DNA of 38,328 nt from Bradyrhizobium sp. 139 (GCF_023074175.1 NZ_JADPKS010000137.1:1-38328); one strand, 5' to 3'. Shown: positions 24,055 to 32,798, counted from the stretch's first letter. Numbers and translations are program-made. Notes: a model not told the origin generated them from the letters alone.

Positions 24055-25985
24055 CGGCTGCCTCCTTGAGCTTCCGCCACGACCTTGAGCGGTACTGGAT
24101 TCCGCAACACTTTCTTGAGAACCTCCTCTCTCTTGCCGAAGGACTGAACCCTGCCATCCCCGAGGCACAAGACATGGTCCACACCTTCCAGCGCCTTCGG
24201 ACGATGCGCGACAACAGCGACGATCCCGCCCCGGCGGCGCACGTTCAGGATCGCCTCGGTCAAGGCGTCCTCGCCCTCGGCATCGAGATTGGATGAGGGC
24301 TCATCAAGTACGACCAGGAAGGGCTTGCCGTAAAAGGCACGCGCGAGCCCGATACGCTGGCGCTGCCCCGCCGACAGTGCCAACCCTCCCTCGCCGATCT
24401 TCGTTCCGTAGCCGTCCGGAAGGGAGAGGATGAGGTCGTGCGCGCCCGCGGCATGCGAGGCTTCCAGAACAGCGGCGGCCGTTGCCTGCGGGTCGAACCG
24501 TGCAATGTTCATTGCAATGCTGCCGTCGAACAATTCAACGTCCTGAGGCAGATAACCGATGTGCTTGCCGAGAGCGTCCGAAGACCAGTGATCGAGCGCG
24601 GCGTTGTCGAGCCGGATCCTGCCTCGAACGCATGGCCACACTCCCACCAGCGCACGTGCCAACGTCGATTTGCCGGATCCGCTCGGACCGATGATTCCAA
24701 CCGCCTGCCCGCTCCGCAACTGGAATGACACTTCACTGAGGGTGGGCCTCTCGGAGTTTGGGGCGCCGATATAAAGATGTTCGGCGGTCAGGGTTTCGAC
24801 AGGCGGAGGCAAGGCCAAGCGCTCCTCCTCGTCGGGCAGAAGCTTCAGCAAGCGATCGAGCCGTTGCCCCGATTGCCGCGCGCCGACGAATCCTCTCCAG
24901 TTCGCAATGGCCATTTCGACGGGCGCCAGTGCCCGCGCGGTGAGAATCGATCCCGCAATGATGATGCCGGCGGTCGATTCCTGGTTGATGACGAGGACGG
25001 CGCCAACGGCGAGAACCAGCGATTGCAAGATCGCCCGAAAAATTTTCGAGGCGCCGCCGAGTCCGTTTGCGACATCGCTGGCGCGCTCATGGGCGGCGAG
25101 GTACTTTGCGTTGACATCCCGCCAACGTAAACCCGCCTGTTGCCGCATGCCCATCGCCTGCAGAACTTCGGCATTTCGCCGCCCCTCGAGGGCAAGAGCA
25201 GTTCGCGAAACGGCCAGACGCGAGGATGCCTTTGCCGGCCCTCGGGTGCGCGTTTCCGTGAGCATCGTAATGCCGACCAGCACCAGCGCGCCGGCCAGCG
25301 CGGTGATGCCAATCCAGAAGTGAAAGAGGAAGCAGACCCCGAGATAGATCGGCATCCAGGGCAGATCAAAGAGCGCCGTCGGCCCTCCGCTCGACAGGAA
25401 GCTGCGGACCTGATCAAGGTCCCGCACCGGCTGCAGGCCATCGCCATCGGCCCTGGTCTTGAGAGGCAGGCGAACAAGCGCGTCGAATATGCGAATGCTG
25501 AGCCTTTCATCGAAATACCGGCCGATCCGGGCGCTGATCCTGTTCCTGACGAGGTCCAGCCCACCCTGAAACAGATAAAGTACCGTCGCCAGAACCATCA
25601 ACGCGATCAGCGTCGGTATACTGCGCCCGGGCAGCACCCGATCATACACTTGCAGCATGAAAAACGAGCCGGTGAGCATAAGGAGATTGCTCATTCCGCT
25701 GAAGGCCGCGAGAGCCCAGAAAATCCGGCGGCAAGACCGCAGGAAAGCCGACATCTCTGACTGCGACTCGTCATAGTCCTCCGCTGGTCGGGGGCGACCA
25801 GCGAATATCCGTTGCCGCAGGGCTTCCACCGGACGCTTTGCCCAGCCGATCAGTCGCGGTGTCCGCAATTCGGCGTCTTCCGCCCACTGCCGTCCGGCCG
25901 CCCATAGTGCTGACAAACGCATAAGTGGGATTCGATAAAAATTCGCGGGCGGGGGGATCACCCCCCGCCGTCCAAAGTCAGTCAT
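24051..25985 (-). CDS. Type I secretion ABC transporter, permease/ATPase (PrtD-like)
   Basis: The 644-residue product has a membrane domain (~85-380, with GSFFMLQVYDRVLPGRSIPT and LFDLPWMPIYLGVCFLFH, typical of PrtD/RTX exporters) and an ATPase domain. In the ATPase domain are Walker A GPSGSGKST (433-441), the signature LSAGQ (537-541) and Walker B FLVVLDEP (556-563). The ~80 residues before the first helix are longer than usual; a later start at MRLSALWAAG (residue 22) is possible. No C39 peptidase domain is present, so the substrate is not expected to lose a double-glycine leader. It follows the substrate gene after a hairpin and overlaps hlyD. Confidence 0.95.
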   Translation of the reverse strand: MTDFGRRGVIPPPANFYRIPLMRLSALWAAGRQWAEDAELRTPRLIGWAKRPVEALRQRIFAGRPRPAEDYDESQSEMSAFLRSCRRIFWALAAFSGMSNLLMLTGSFFMLQVYDRVLPGRSIPTLIALMVLATVLYLFQGGLDLVRNRISARIGRYFDERLSIRIFDALVRLPLKTRADGDGLQPVRDLDQVRSFLSSGGPTALFDLPWMPIYLGVCFLFHFWIGITALAGALVLVGITMLTETRTRGPAKASSRLAVSRTALALEGRRNAEVLQAMGMRQQAGLRWRDVNAKYLAAHERASDVANGLGGASKIFRAILQSLVLAVGAVLVINQESTAGIIIAGSILTARALAPVEMAIANWRGFVGARQSGQRLDRLLKLLPDEEERLALPPPVETLTAEHLYIGAPNSERPTLSEVSFQLRSGQAVGIIGPSGSGKSTLARALVGVWPCVRGRIRLDNAALDHWSSDALGKHIGYLPQDVELFDGSIAMNIARFDPQATAAAVLEASHAAGAHDLILSLPDGYGTKIGEGGLALSAGQRQRIGLARAFYGKPFLVVLDEPSSNLDAEGEDALTEAILNVRRRGGIVAVVAHRPKALEGVDHVLCLGDGRVQSFGKREEVLKKVLRNPVPLKVVAEAQGGSR

Positions 25986-26004
25986 GGCACCCGCCCTTGA
26001 AAGA

Positions 26005-26038
26005 TGCCTCGGAAATCCCCCAAGAGATCCCCGAGGCA
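26005..26038 (-). terminator. Attenuator-like hairpin between substrate and ABC genes
   Basis: TGCCTCGG (26005-26012) and CCGAGGCA (26031-26038) form an 8-bp stem that G-U pairs can lengthen by three. On the minus strand TCTTT follows. It lies in the 89-bp gap between the secreted protein and the ABC gene, which would allow more substrate than transporter mRNA. Confidence 0.6.
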
Positions 26039-26074
26039 GTTGTTGAGTACTAGTCTGTGTGGTTGGCCCGTCCC

Positions 26075-28486
26075 CTACGCGAAGTGGAAGTCGTGGCTGT
26101 TCAACGCATCCAGCTTGGTATTCTTCAGCGTGAGCGTGTCGCTCCCCGTCGCGACAACGACGTCTTGGCCTGACTGGGCCGCGTGGGAGAGAACGCTCGC
26201 GAAACTGTCGAACACGCCCTTGCTGAACTCGATCGTGTCGTGAGCAGGTCCGCTGGCCGTGAAGCCCTTAATGACGTCCTGGCCGAAGTTCGCGCCAAAC
26301 ACGAAAGTGTCGGCCTGGCTGCTGCCAACGAAGGTGTCGTTGCCAGAAGTGCCCTTCAGTGTCGTGTTGCCCGTCGACGCGACGAACGTACTGCCCGACG
26401 TAGCCGCGACCTGACTGGTGCTCGCCGATACCGTGGACGACGCAGCTGTAGTGGAAGCACCGATCTGCCCGTCACCGTTGAGATCCTGATGGAAGCTCGC
26501 CTCGAGCGATTTGAGACCAGAGTCCGTCCCCGACACGAAGCCACCCGACGAGGAGCCGGTCAGGGTGCTGACATGGGAAACGTAGTTGCCGTTGTTGTCG
26601 GTGTTCCAGGCCGTATAGACTCCGGAGCCCTCCTTCCAGGCAACCTGATAGCCCGTCGCCGTCTTCTCCGCACTGATCGGTGCCCAAGTGCCATCCGACC
26701 CATCCACAAAATCCACACCGTGGCTCTTCAGCGAGGGGCCTGATCCGCTGCTGCCGTTGAGGTAATATTTGCCGCTGCCCTCAACGAGAGTTGTCGCGCC
26801 ATCCGACTCGACAACCTTACTGGGAGTCGGCGAGGTCGGCGTGGTTGCAGTGGAGGTACCGATTTGCCCATCGCCGTTGAGATCCTGATGGAAGCTCGTC
26901 TCAAGCGACTTAAGGCCGGCGTCCGAACCCGACACGTAGCCACCCGACGCGGAGCCGGTCAGGGTGCCGACATGGGAAACGTAGTTGCCATTGTTGTCGG
27001 TGTTCCAGGCAGTGTAGTAACCGCCGCCTTCTTTCCAGACAACCTGATAGCCCGTCGCCGTCTTCTCCGCAGCAATCGGTGCCCAGGTGCCATCTGACCC
27101 GTCCACAAAATCCACACCGTGGTTCTTCAGCGAGGGGCCCGAGCCGGTGCTGCTATTCAGGTAATATTTGCCACCGCTCTCAACGAGAGTTGTCGCACCA
27201 GCCGACTCGATTTGGTGACCAGAAGTTGGCGACGTCGGTGTGGCCGGCGCCGAGGTGCCGGTGCCGATGCTGGCCGTGACCGCGGTCGATGCCGCACCGG
27301 TGTTGCCTGCCGCGTCCACTGCCTTCGCCATTAGGCTGTGCGAACCAGCCGCGAGAGCAGCGGTGGTATAGGTCCACACGCCACTGCTGTTGGCAGTCGC
27401 GCTACCGATCTGGGTCGTGCCGTCGAACACCTTCACCACGCTGCTCGCTTCGGCGTTGCCGGACATCACCATCTGATTGCCACTGTTCACCGTATGGCTG
27501 CCGATGGTCGGCGCAGTCGGCGCCTTGGTGTCGACGGTGACGGCCAGCGCAGACGACGTCGCACTCATTTGACCCGACGCGTTGGTCGACGTCGCAGTGA
27601 GCGTGTGCTTGGCGTCAGTCAGGACCTTCGTGATGTAGTCCCAGCTACCGGTCGAACTCGCAGTCGTCGTGCCGAGCTGGGTCGAACCGTCGAAGATCTT
27701 GACGGTGCTACCAGCAGCAGCGGTGCCCTTGAGTTCAAGCGTATTGTCGTTGGTGATCTTGTCACCGGCGACGCCGCTGTCGTCTGAGAACGAAGCGATA
27801 GTGGGCGCATCCGGTGCGCTCGGTGTCGTCGGCGCAGTCGGTGTCGTCGGCGCGCTCGACCCTTCAACCGGCCAAGGCGGCGGGATGAGATCACCCGGAA
27901 CGAGTTGACCATTCACGATTGTTGCGGAACGTACATTTTCCCACTGAGTAATGTGTATGGGCGCATTGACCTCCTGAAAGAGATAGGTCGTTCCCACAAA
28001 ATACACGTCCTTTAGGGAGACGTTGATATCGCTGGTGTCCGCCGCGATACGCAAACCAAACTGGCCACCTTCGAACACCACATTTTCGTAGGTAAATGTC
28101 CCGCTGTATTCGTCTGCAACGAACATCCCAGCGGTGTCATTGCCATTGGCGTGGCCGACGATTGTCGTGTTCTTGACCGTCACATTCCCGGTGCCGCCGG
28201 GAGCATAGGCCTGAATGCCATCGGCGTGATCGCCGGCTTCTCCCGTCGTTTCGATATAAGAATTGCTAATGGTTATATCGCCGCTTCCCGCGATGCGTAC
28301 GCCTTCTCTCGCGTCGATACGGACGTGATCGAGGTTGAACGAGCCAAAGCCCCCGACGACCGCGTCACCGCTGAAATCGGTAATGCTTGCGTTCGAAAGT
28401 GTCCCGCCAGCGGGAAGCGCGCCCCCAGTCGAGTTCGTAACGTTGCTGAACATCGGATCATCCCAGCTCAGAGGAATGGTCGCCAT
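26075..28486 (-). CDS. Type I-secreted beta-helix / Ig-like / RTX-like protein
   Basis: The 803-residue product has a beta-helix head (~40-195, ISNSYIETTG, DHADGIQAYAPGG, LRIAADTS), a Thr/Pro linker (~210-228) and two Ig-like units (~228-318 and ~322-408, each with VKIFDGSTQ or VKVFDGTTQ). Two ~125-residue Trp-containing repeats follow (~427-543 and ~560-677), each with GTWAPI, WKEG, YTAWNTDNNGNYVSHV and an EF-hand-like loop DLNGDGQIG. A C-terminal secretion region (GTSGNDTFVGSSQADTFVFG, then TLTLKNTKLDALNSHDFHFA) ends the protein. It has no signal peptide. It is the first gene of the exporter operon, and the ATG at 28486 has AGGAGAAA upstream. It is the obvious substrate. Confidence 0.9.
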   Translation of the reverse strand: MATIPLSWDDPMFSNVTNSTGGALPAGGTLSNASITDFSGDAVVGGFGSFNLDHVRIDAREGVRIAGSGDITISNSYIETTGEAGDHADGIQAYAPGGTGNVTVKNTTIVGHANGNDTAGMFVADEYSGTFTYENVVFEGGQFGLRIAADTSDINVSLKDVYFVGTTYLFQEVNAPIHITQWENVRSATIVNGQLVPGDLIPPPWPVEGSSAPTTPTAPTTPSAPDAPTIASFSDDSGVAGDKITNDNTLELKGTAAAGSTVKIFDGSTQLGTTTASSTGSWDYITKVLTDAKHTLTATSTNASGQMSATSSALAVTVDTKAPTAPTIGSHTVNSGNQMVMSGNAEASSVVKVFDGTTQIGSATANSSGVWTYTTAALAAGSHSLMAKAVDAAGNTGAASTAVTASIGTGTSAPATPTSPTSGHQIESAGATTLVESGGKYYLNSSTGSGPSLKNHGVDFVDGSDGTWAPIAAEKTATGYQVVWKEGGGYYTAWNTDNNGNYVSHVGTLTGSASGGYVSGSDAGLKSLETSFHQDLNGDGQIGTSTATTPTSPTPSKVVESDGATTLVEGSGKYYLNGSSGSGPSLKSHGVDFVDGSDGTWAPISAEKTATGYQVAWKEGSGVYTAWNTDNNGNYVSHVSTLTGSSSGGFVSGTDSGLKSLEASFHQDLNGDGQIGASTTAASSTVSASTSQVAATSGSTFVASTGNTTLKGTSGNDTFVGSSQADTFVFGANFGQDVIKGFTASGPAHDTIEFSKGVFDSFASVLSHAAQSGQDVVVATGSDTLTLKNTKLDALNSHDFHFA
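26461..26822 (-). repeat. Trp-rich repeat, second copy in the type I substrate
   Basis: This DNA stretch (encoding residues ~555-676) is close to identical to 26861-27210, sharing runs such as CGTGGGAAACGTAGTTGCC-like blocks and CCACAAAATCCACACCGTGG. It suggests recent tandem duplication within the gene. Confidence 0.85.
26861..27210 (-). repeat. Trp-rich repeat, first copy in the type I substrate
   Basis: Encodes residues ~426-542. It is the partner of the 26461-26822 copy and also ends in a DLNGDGQIG calcium-loop-like sequence. Confidence 0.85.
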
Positions 28487-29127
28487 CTAGTTTTCTCCTA
28501 GTAGATTAGATTTGATTTACCCCTAGGCACGCGCCCATTTCGATTTCCCCGAGCGACGGTACCCAAGCGCGACCCTGCTGGCGCAGCGCCGTTGGGTTCC
28601 TCTTCTCGACGGGGGGAGGCTTTTTTGCGACGACACGACGGCCCGCCCAAGGTCATTTCTTAGCCACCTCGACCAAAGTCGCACCGCGTGAATTTAAATA
28701 CGACGATAATTCCTTAGTTCGATCAAGCACTCGTGCACCGTTGAAAGAGGCTCACAGAGAACGAACGAAGACATACAAACGTATGCTTTGATTCGAAGGT
28801 TGCCGTCATCACCAGTTGGCGGCTCGCCAGGAGCGGCCCCTACAACAGAAAACCAATTAACTATTCAATGTCGGTATTATATCCCGCCAGATGCTTTCGC
28901 TGAGGGACTTGAGCCGCTGGAAGAAGGTGAGGACTCGTCCCCCAGGACTATGTGTCGCAACGATCACTTCACCTGCGGACAATCAAGCGCATAACCGTCG
29001 TTGATCTTCAGTTCGATTGCTGCTGGACGATAACAGATCGACAATGGCCATGCCGGCGGAGCCTCCGCAATTTCAGCGAATTCAAATCCGTGGCCGGTGC
29101 CGAGATGCTGATCGGGATTGTCGCAGA
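28487..29127. other. Control region of the secretion operon plus a gene fragment
   Basis: The part nearest 28486 must hold the minus-strand promoter. It includes ATTTAAAT at 28692-28699 about 205 bp upstream. A pair of GC-rich blocks around 28590-28625 could form structure (GACGGGGGGAGGCTTTTTT). Frames at 28788-28994 are not convincing. The right end (28964-29127) contains a coding-like fragment listed separately. Confidence 0.45.
28692..28699. promoter_or_regulatory. ATTTAAAT palindrome upstream of the type I operon
   Basis: It reads GTGAATTTAAATACGAC on the plus strand. Inverted, this gives ATTTAAATTCAC, matching the sites near 13480 and 20151. Confidence 0.35.
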
Positions 29128-29130
29128 TCA
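28964..29130 (-). pseudogene. Coding-like fragment after the GT2 gene
   Basis: On the minus strand the frame reads RLICDNPDQHLGTGHGFEFA, EIAEAPPAWPLSICYRPAAI and ELKINDGYALDCPQVK before a TGA. Codon usage looks genuine, yet no start codon is available in it and upstream the frame is only the shadow of the glycosyltransferase. I take it as the end of a broken or frameshifted gene. No family recognised. Confidence 0.4.
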
Positions 29131-30165
29131 ATCGAGCCGTTGCGGTGCGGGCGCGGCATCCGGCCGCCCAGTCTTGCCTTTGGCGCCATCGAGCAAACCT
29201 ACGAAAGCGACTCTTCCGGCCGACAAGGAGCCTTTGAGCACGTAGCGCACCACGAACAACAGTCCGACTCCGAAATGGCAGATCCAGCGCGATCCCGCAA
29301 AGCGCCGCGCATAGACAATGCCATTGCGGGCAGACAGATAGATCGAGAGATGCGAGCGGTTCTCGGGGGCAACGGCCGAGCCGATGGTCGTTCCTCCAAT
29401 GTGGCGAATGATGGCTTTGCTCGCGAAGCCGATGCGGTGCTTTCCCCGCCGCCGTCCCCAATCCAGATCTTCCATATAGAGGAAATAATCCTCAGCCATG
29501 AGACCGACGTCCTCGACGAACGCTCGCGTTGCCAGAACACACGCCCCGCTTACCGCATCGATCCGGTCGAGGTCCTCGACAGAGGGTGCACTGCCAATTG
29601 GCGCATTCCTTCCTATGGCAACAACACGGCCTGTCGTTCGAGACCAACACAGTCCGTAGTTGATGATCTTGTCGGGGGCATCGTGGAAGACCAGGCTTCC
29701 GCCCACCATGCCGAACCCCTGGGCAGACTTGGCAATCAATTCAGACAGGCCGCGGCTGTCCACTTCGGTATCCGGATTCAGGACAAGCACCGAACCCCAA
29801 CCGGGGACGCCAAGCAACGGCTCGAGCCACGCGTTGACCCCGCCTCCGTAACCGAGGTTATCGATTGCGAGTCCGACTCGGACAGTATTCGTGCGATCCT
29901 GAAATCGGCATTTGACCACTTCGGCCAGTCGCTTCTGTGGCTTGTCAAGAGTATCCGACGCATCCGAAATTCGTTGCAACGTTCGGTCCGGTCCCACGAG
30001 CGCAGCCAGCAGCTTCCGGTAGGCTGCTTCCCCACCATTTTCGCAAATGAAGATCTCGAACTGATCCCAATCCGAACGAGCGAGCGACTTCAAGCAGCGA
30101 TCGACGTCATCGGCATTGCGGTAGGAGACGATGATGACGGCGAGGTTGACGCTAGCGGTCGACAT
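29128..30165 (-). CDS. Family 2 glycosyltransferase (rhamnosyltransferase-like)
   Basis: The 345-residue product starts with the GT-A Rossmann strand NLAVIIVSYRNADDVDRCL, then GYGGGVNAWLEPLL, the metal-binding region VLVLNPDTEVD, GACVLATRAFVEDVG and YFLYMEDLDWGRR. This is the WcaA/RfbN-like group. It transfers a sugar from an NDP donor to a growing polysaccharide at the cytoplasmic face. The ATG at 30165 follows GAGAAGG; a GTG at 30195 is possible. A C-terminal hydrophobic segment (CHFGVGLLFVVRYVLKGS) may anchor it. It is the last gene of the minus-strand polysaccharide group. Confidence 0.9.
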   Translation of the reverse strand: MSTASVNLAVIIVSYRNADDVDRCLKSLARSDWDQFEIFICENGGEAAYRKLLAALVGPDRTLQRISDASDTLDKPQKRLAEVVKCRFQDRTNTVRVGLAIDNLGYGGGVNAWLEPLLGVPGWGSVLVLNPDTEVDSRGLSELIAKSAQGFGMVGGSLVFHDAPDKIINYGLCWSRTTGRVVAIGRNAPIGSAPSVEDLDRIDAVSGACVLATRAFVEDVGLMAEDYFLYMEDLDWGRRRGKHRIGFASKAIIRHIGGTTIGSAVAPENRSHLSIYLSARNGIVYARRFAGSRWICHFGVGLLFVVRYVLKGSLSAGRVAFVGLLDGAKGKTGRPDAAPAPQRLD

Positions 30166-30273
30166 AGCCCAGACACCTTCTCGTTTGCCCTCCACGATGA
30201 AGAGCGACCACCGCCGACCTAAACGCTTGCGCAGCTCCGAATGCGACGTCCGACAGACCCCGACCCAGAGAAG

Positions 30274-30999
30274 CTATCGATATCGCCAGCGCATCAGTGG
30301 ACGATAGAGCCCAAGTTTTGTACTGATCCGCCAGCCAAAGCCGCGCATCGCATTCGGATCAAGCAAGTGCTGGCGCATGTATTCCGCATCCATGTTGTTC
30401 GTCAGGCAAAGGCGGGAATAGAGGAAGGGCTCGAACCCGCGATGATGCCCAAGCTGAATTGTAAAGAGGTGTGTGTACCGAGCTCTTAGCGCCGCCTCCC
30501 AGACCCGTCGGGAGAAGCGTCCGTATGGAAAAGCGAAAAGAGTAACCTCTTGCCCGAGGCGATCCTCAAGCATCGACTTCGACACCCTAAGCTCGCGGTC
30601 GAGGTTTGCATCCGAAACAGTCGTCAAATCGACGTGGGCCATGCCATGTGAGCCGATCGCAACGCCCCTCCTGCCGAGCTCCTCAATCATTCTCCAGCTC
30701 ATACGTCCGGGCGAGCTTACCAAGTCTACCGGGATAAAAGACATGAACCCTGGAATCCGACCGGTCGTCATGTAACGAGCATAGACTTGCGTGTAGTCAG
30801 AAAGAAATCCATCGTCGAAGGTTAAGAGGACACCACCGGTGCAGCTGGCCTTCGGATCGGGGCAATGCCTCAGAAAACTCTGAGGCGAGACCAGCCCATC
30901 CGAGCAAAGCGAGAGATGCGCCTCGAACGTGTCGTGCGTAAGGGACCACGCATTCGAAGGCGAGGCCTCCACCAACTCGTGGTAGTTCAGGACAATCAT
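30274..30999 (-). CDS. Polysaccharide deacetylase (NodB homology, CE4)
   Basis: The 241-residue product has the CE4 motif LLTFDDGFLSDY (Asp62 and Asp63) and the metal-binding HGMAHVD with His118 and His122, then FAFPYGRFSRR. These enzymes remove N- or O-acetyl groups from polysaccharides such as EPS or lipid-linked intermediates. It has no signal peptide, so it may act in the cytoplasm or be inner-membrane associated. Its ATG overlaps the stop of the upstream GT4 gene (ATGA), so it is coupled to it. Confidence 0.9.
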   Translation of the reverse strand: MIVLNYHELVEASPSNAWSLTHDTFEAHLSLCSDGLVSPQSFLRHCPDPKASCTGGVLLTFDDGFLSDYTQVYARYMTTGRIPGFMSFIPVDLVSSPGRMSWRMIEELGRRGVAIGSHGMAHVDLTTVSDANLDRELRVSKSMLEDRLGQEVTLFAFPYGRFSRRVWEAALRARYTHLFTIQLGHHRGFEPFLYSRLCLTNNMDAEYMRQHLLDPNAMRGFGWRISTKLGLYRPLMRWRYR

Positions 31000-32162
31000 A
31001 GAGTTTGTATCAGATTTGAGACCCGCTGGGCCCAAGCCTGCCAGTTCAATCGGGCCTCAAAGGCATCACGACTCGATTGTCTCAGGCGAGCCAGCCGATC
31101 CTGATCCGCAAAGGTCTCGAAGATGACCCGCGCATAGTCCGCCTTCTTCGCATCCGGCGGCAACAAGATGCCCGTCTCTCCGTTGCGGATAGCACAGGAG
31201 ACACCACCGGTGGCAGGCGCGATGCTCGGTAGGCCGTGGGCTGCCGCTTCGCAAAACACGATGCCGTAGCAATCTGCCCGGGTCGGCAGCAGAAAGAAAT
31301 CCGCATCGCGATAGAGTTGATCGAGCCGGTCGCGCTGTTCACGATCATTCTTGTTGAGGTAAGGGATGATCGTCAGGCCATCCTGCCTGATAGGCTTGGG
31401 CGGAGTGCATCCGCAGATCACGAGCTCCATCTCCAGGCCCCTGTCCTTTAGTTCGGCGAGAGTCCCGATCGCGATGTCCGCGCCCTTCTCCTCCCAATTG
31501 GCACCGATGAAGAGGAGCCGGCACGGACCCGGCTTGCGGCGCCCCAGCACAGACTCACGCTTGGGTGCTTCCTTGAGGTTGGCGCCCCAGGGAATGACAT
31601 GCACCCGCGTGGGGTCGGCACCGTAATCTCTAACAGCAGATTCGGCGGCCCATTCCGACGGGTAGAGGACCAGATCAGCGCGTGCGATCGTATCGCGTTC
31701 CAGGCGTTCTGCCACCTCCCGGGCGTTGCGCGACAAGTTCCGATAGTTCGGATGGTAATTGTCGACCAGCCGAAAGGTCGCGTCGGACGCATAGACGAGG
31801 GGAATGCCCTTGGGCACTCCCCAGGCGAAGGTGGAGCCGGCGGGCGCGAAGACGAAATCGGGCGCGACAGCGTGGATTTTGCGCGCAGCGTCCGCGGCAT
31901 ATTGTGCAACGACTGGCCCCGCATGGAATGGGGAGAGGCCCCGCCCGCGAAAGGCACGGCGAACTTTGGAATACGTCTTGTAAAGAGGCAGGATCGGTGC
32001 GCTGAGAGGACCGATTTGGACCACGTCATGACCTTCGGCTGCGAGAGATTCCGCCATATGAAAGGGAGTGCCGGACCAGAACCTGACTTCGCTTGCGTCG
32101 CCGATCGTCGCGAAGCCGATCCGCCGCGCCGTTTGCCTGCCGGAGAGGTGACACTGGCTCAT
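30996..32162 (-). CDS. Family 4 glycosyltransferase
   Basis: The 388-residue product has a GT-B layout: an N-terminal domain starting RIGFATIGDASEVRFWSGTP and a C-terminal domain with CRLLFIGANWEEKGADIAIG, LVICGCTPP, DADFFLLPTRADCYGIVFCE and AAAHGLPSIAPATGG, the usual nucleotide-sugar site. It would add a sugar to a lipid-linked or polysaccharide acceptor. The ATG at 32162 overlaps the stop of a small upstream ORF (ATGA). Start choice: the 32177 alternative is a GTG with less support. Confidence 0.92.
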   Translation of the reverse strand: MSQCHLSGRQTARRIGFATIGDASEVRFWSGTPFHMAESLAAEGHDVVQIGPLSAPILPLYKTYSKVRRAFRGRGLSPFHAGPVVAQYAADAARKIHAVAPDFVFAPAGSTFAWGVPKGIPLVYASDATFRLVDNYHPNYRNLSRNAREVAERLERDTIARADLVLYPSEWAAESAVRDYGADPTRVHVIPWGANLKEAPKRESVLGRRKPGPCRLLFIGANWEEKGADIAIGTLAELKDRGLEMELVICGCTPPKPIRQDGLTIIPYLNKNDREQRDRLDQLYRDADFFLLPTRADCYGIVFCEAAAHGLPSIAPATGGVSCAIRNGETGILLPPDAKKADYARVIFETFADQDRLARLRQSSRDAFEARLNWQAWAQRVSNLIQTL

Positions 32163-32371
32163 CTTGTTGCCTTGCACGGCGCAAACGATCGTACAAAAAG
32201 GAGCATGGCACCTTTCGGAAAGAGGCGTTCCGCAATTTTCCGCGCCGATTCAATGATGGGACTCTCGGCAGATCTCCCCCTCCTCGCGCCGCTGACGAAG
32301 CTGGGAGACATGGATAATTCGACGAACTCTGCTGAGAGATCCCGAAACAATTCGGCGCGATGACGAAGCAT
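32159..32371 (-). CDS. Possible small gene coupled to GT4
   Basis: The 70-residue frame (MLRHRAELFRDLSAEFVELS, then RKIAERLFPKGAMLLFVRSF) ends in a TGA overlapping the GT4 ATG. This overlap and the GC-rich third positions argue for a real, co-translated gene. A TTG at 32377 is also in frame. It could instead be the tail of a decayed gene, as no family is recognised. Confidence 0.4.
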   Translation of the reverse strand: MLRHRAELFRDLSAEFVELSMSPSFVSGARRGRSAESPIIESARKIAERLFPKGAMLLFVRSFAPCKATR

Positions 32372-32798
32372 TCCCAAAATCCGACCTTACCCTAGCCCCG
32401 AAGAGGCTCATCAGGCGCGGACATCGCAGGCAACAGCGCCTCAAAACGAGTCTCAAAATCCTCGGAATAGCAGAAACCTACGATCACACCTGCAATTCGA
32501 CAATAAGGCTCCCCTGCTCCACTCCGATCTACCTCCTCCGAGCCCAACATTGTATCGCAGTCCTGCCATGTTGCCGGCCCTTTATATTATCCTAACATTA
32601 TATTTATAATGCAATCTATCTAATTCGGATTATGGCTGACGCGACGATCCGCTACACAAAACACGGCTGTAAAAGGCGCTTCGTATGCAAACGCGCCCCA
32701 TCGCCGCGGATGCAAGATCTGCGTTCGTTGTCCTGCCACTGAACATTCCTCCAGTACCGGTTACGGGGCTCAAAGTGCCCATAAGGCTTGGTGGAGGC
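32372..32798. other. Intergenic stretch between GT32-like and GT4 genes
   Basis: About 430 bp with no convincing gene. The segment around 32580-32625 is AT-rich (CATTATATTTATAATGC, a near-palindrome) and may hold the promoter for the GT4 group. The plus-strand frame at 32685 is the antisense of the neighbouring gene end. Confidence 0.5.

Noticed and set aside
24845..25564. 239-residue minus-strand and overlapping plus-strand frames in the ABC gene
   Set aside because: Alternative frames of the ABC transporter; the real frame carries the membrane and ATPase motifs.
29017..30222. 401-residue plus-strand open frame
   Set aside because: Antisense to the GT2 gene, whose minus-strand reading has all family motifs.
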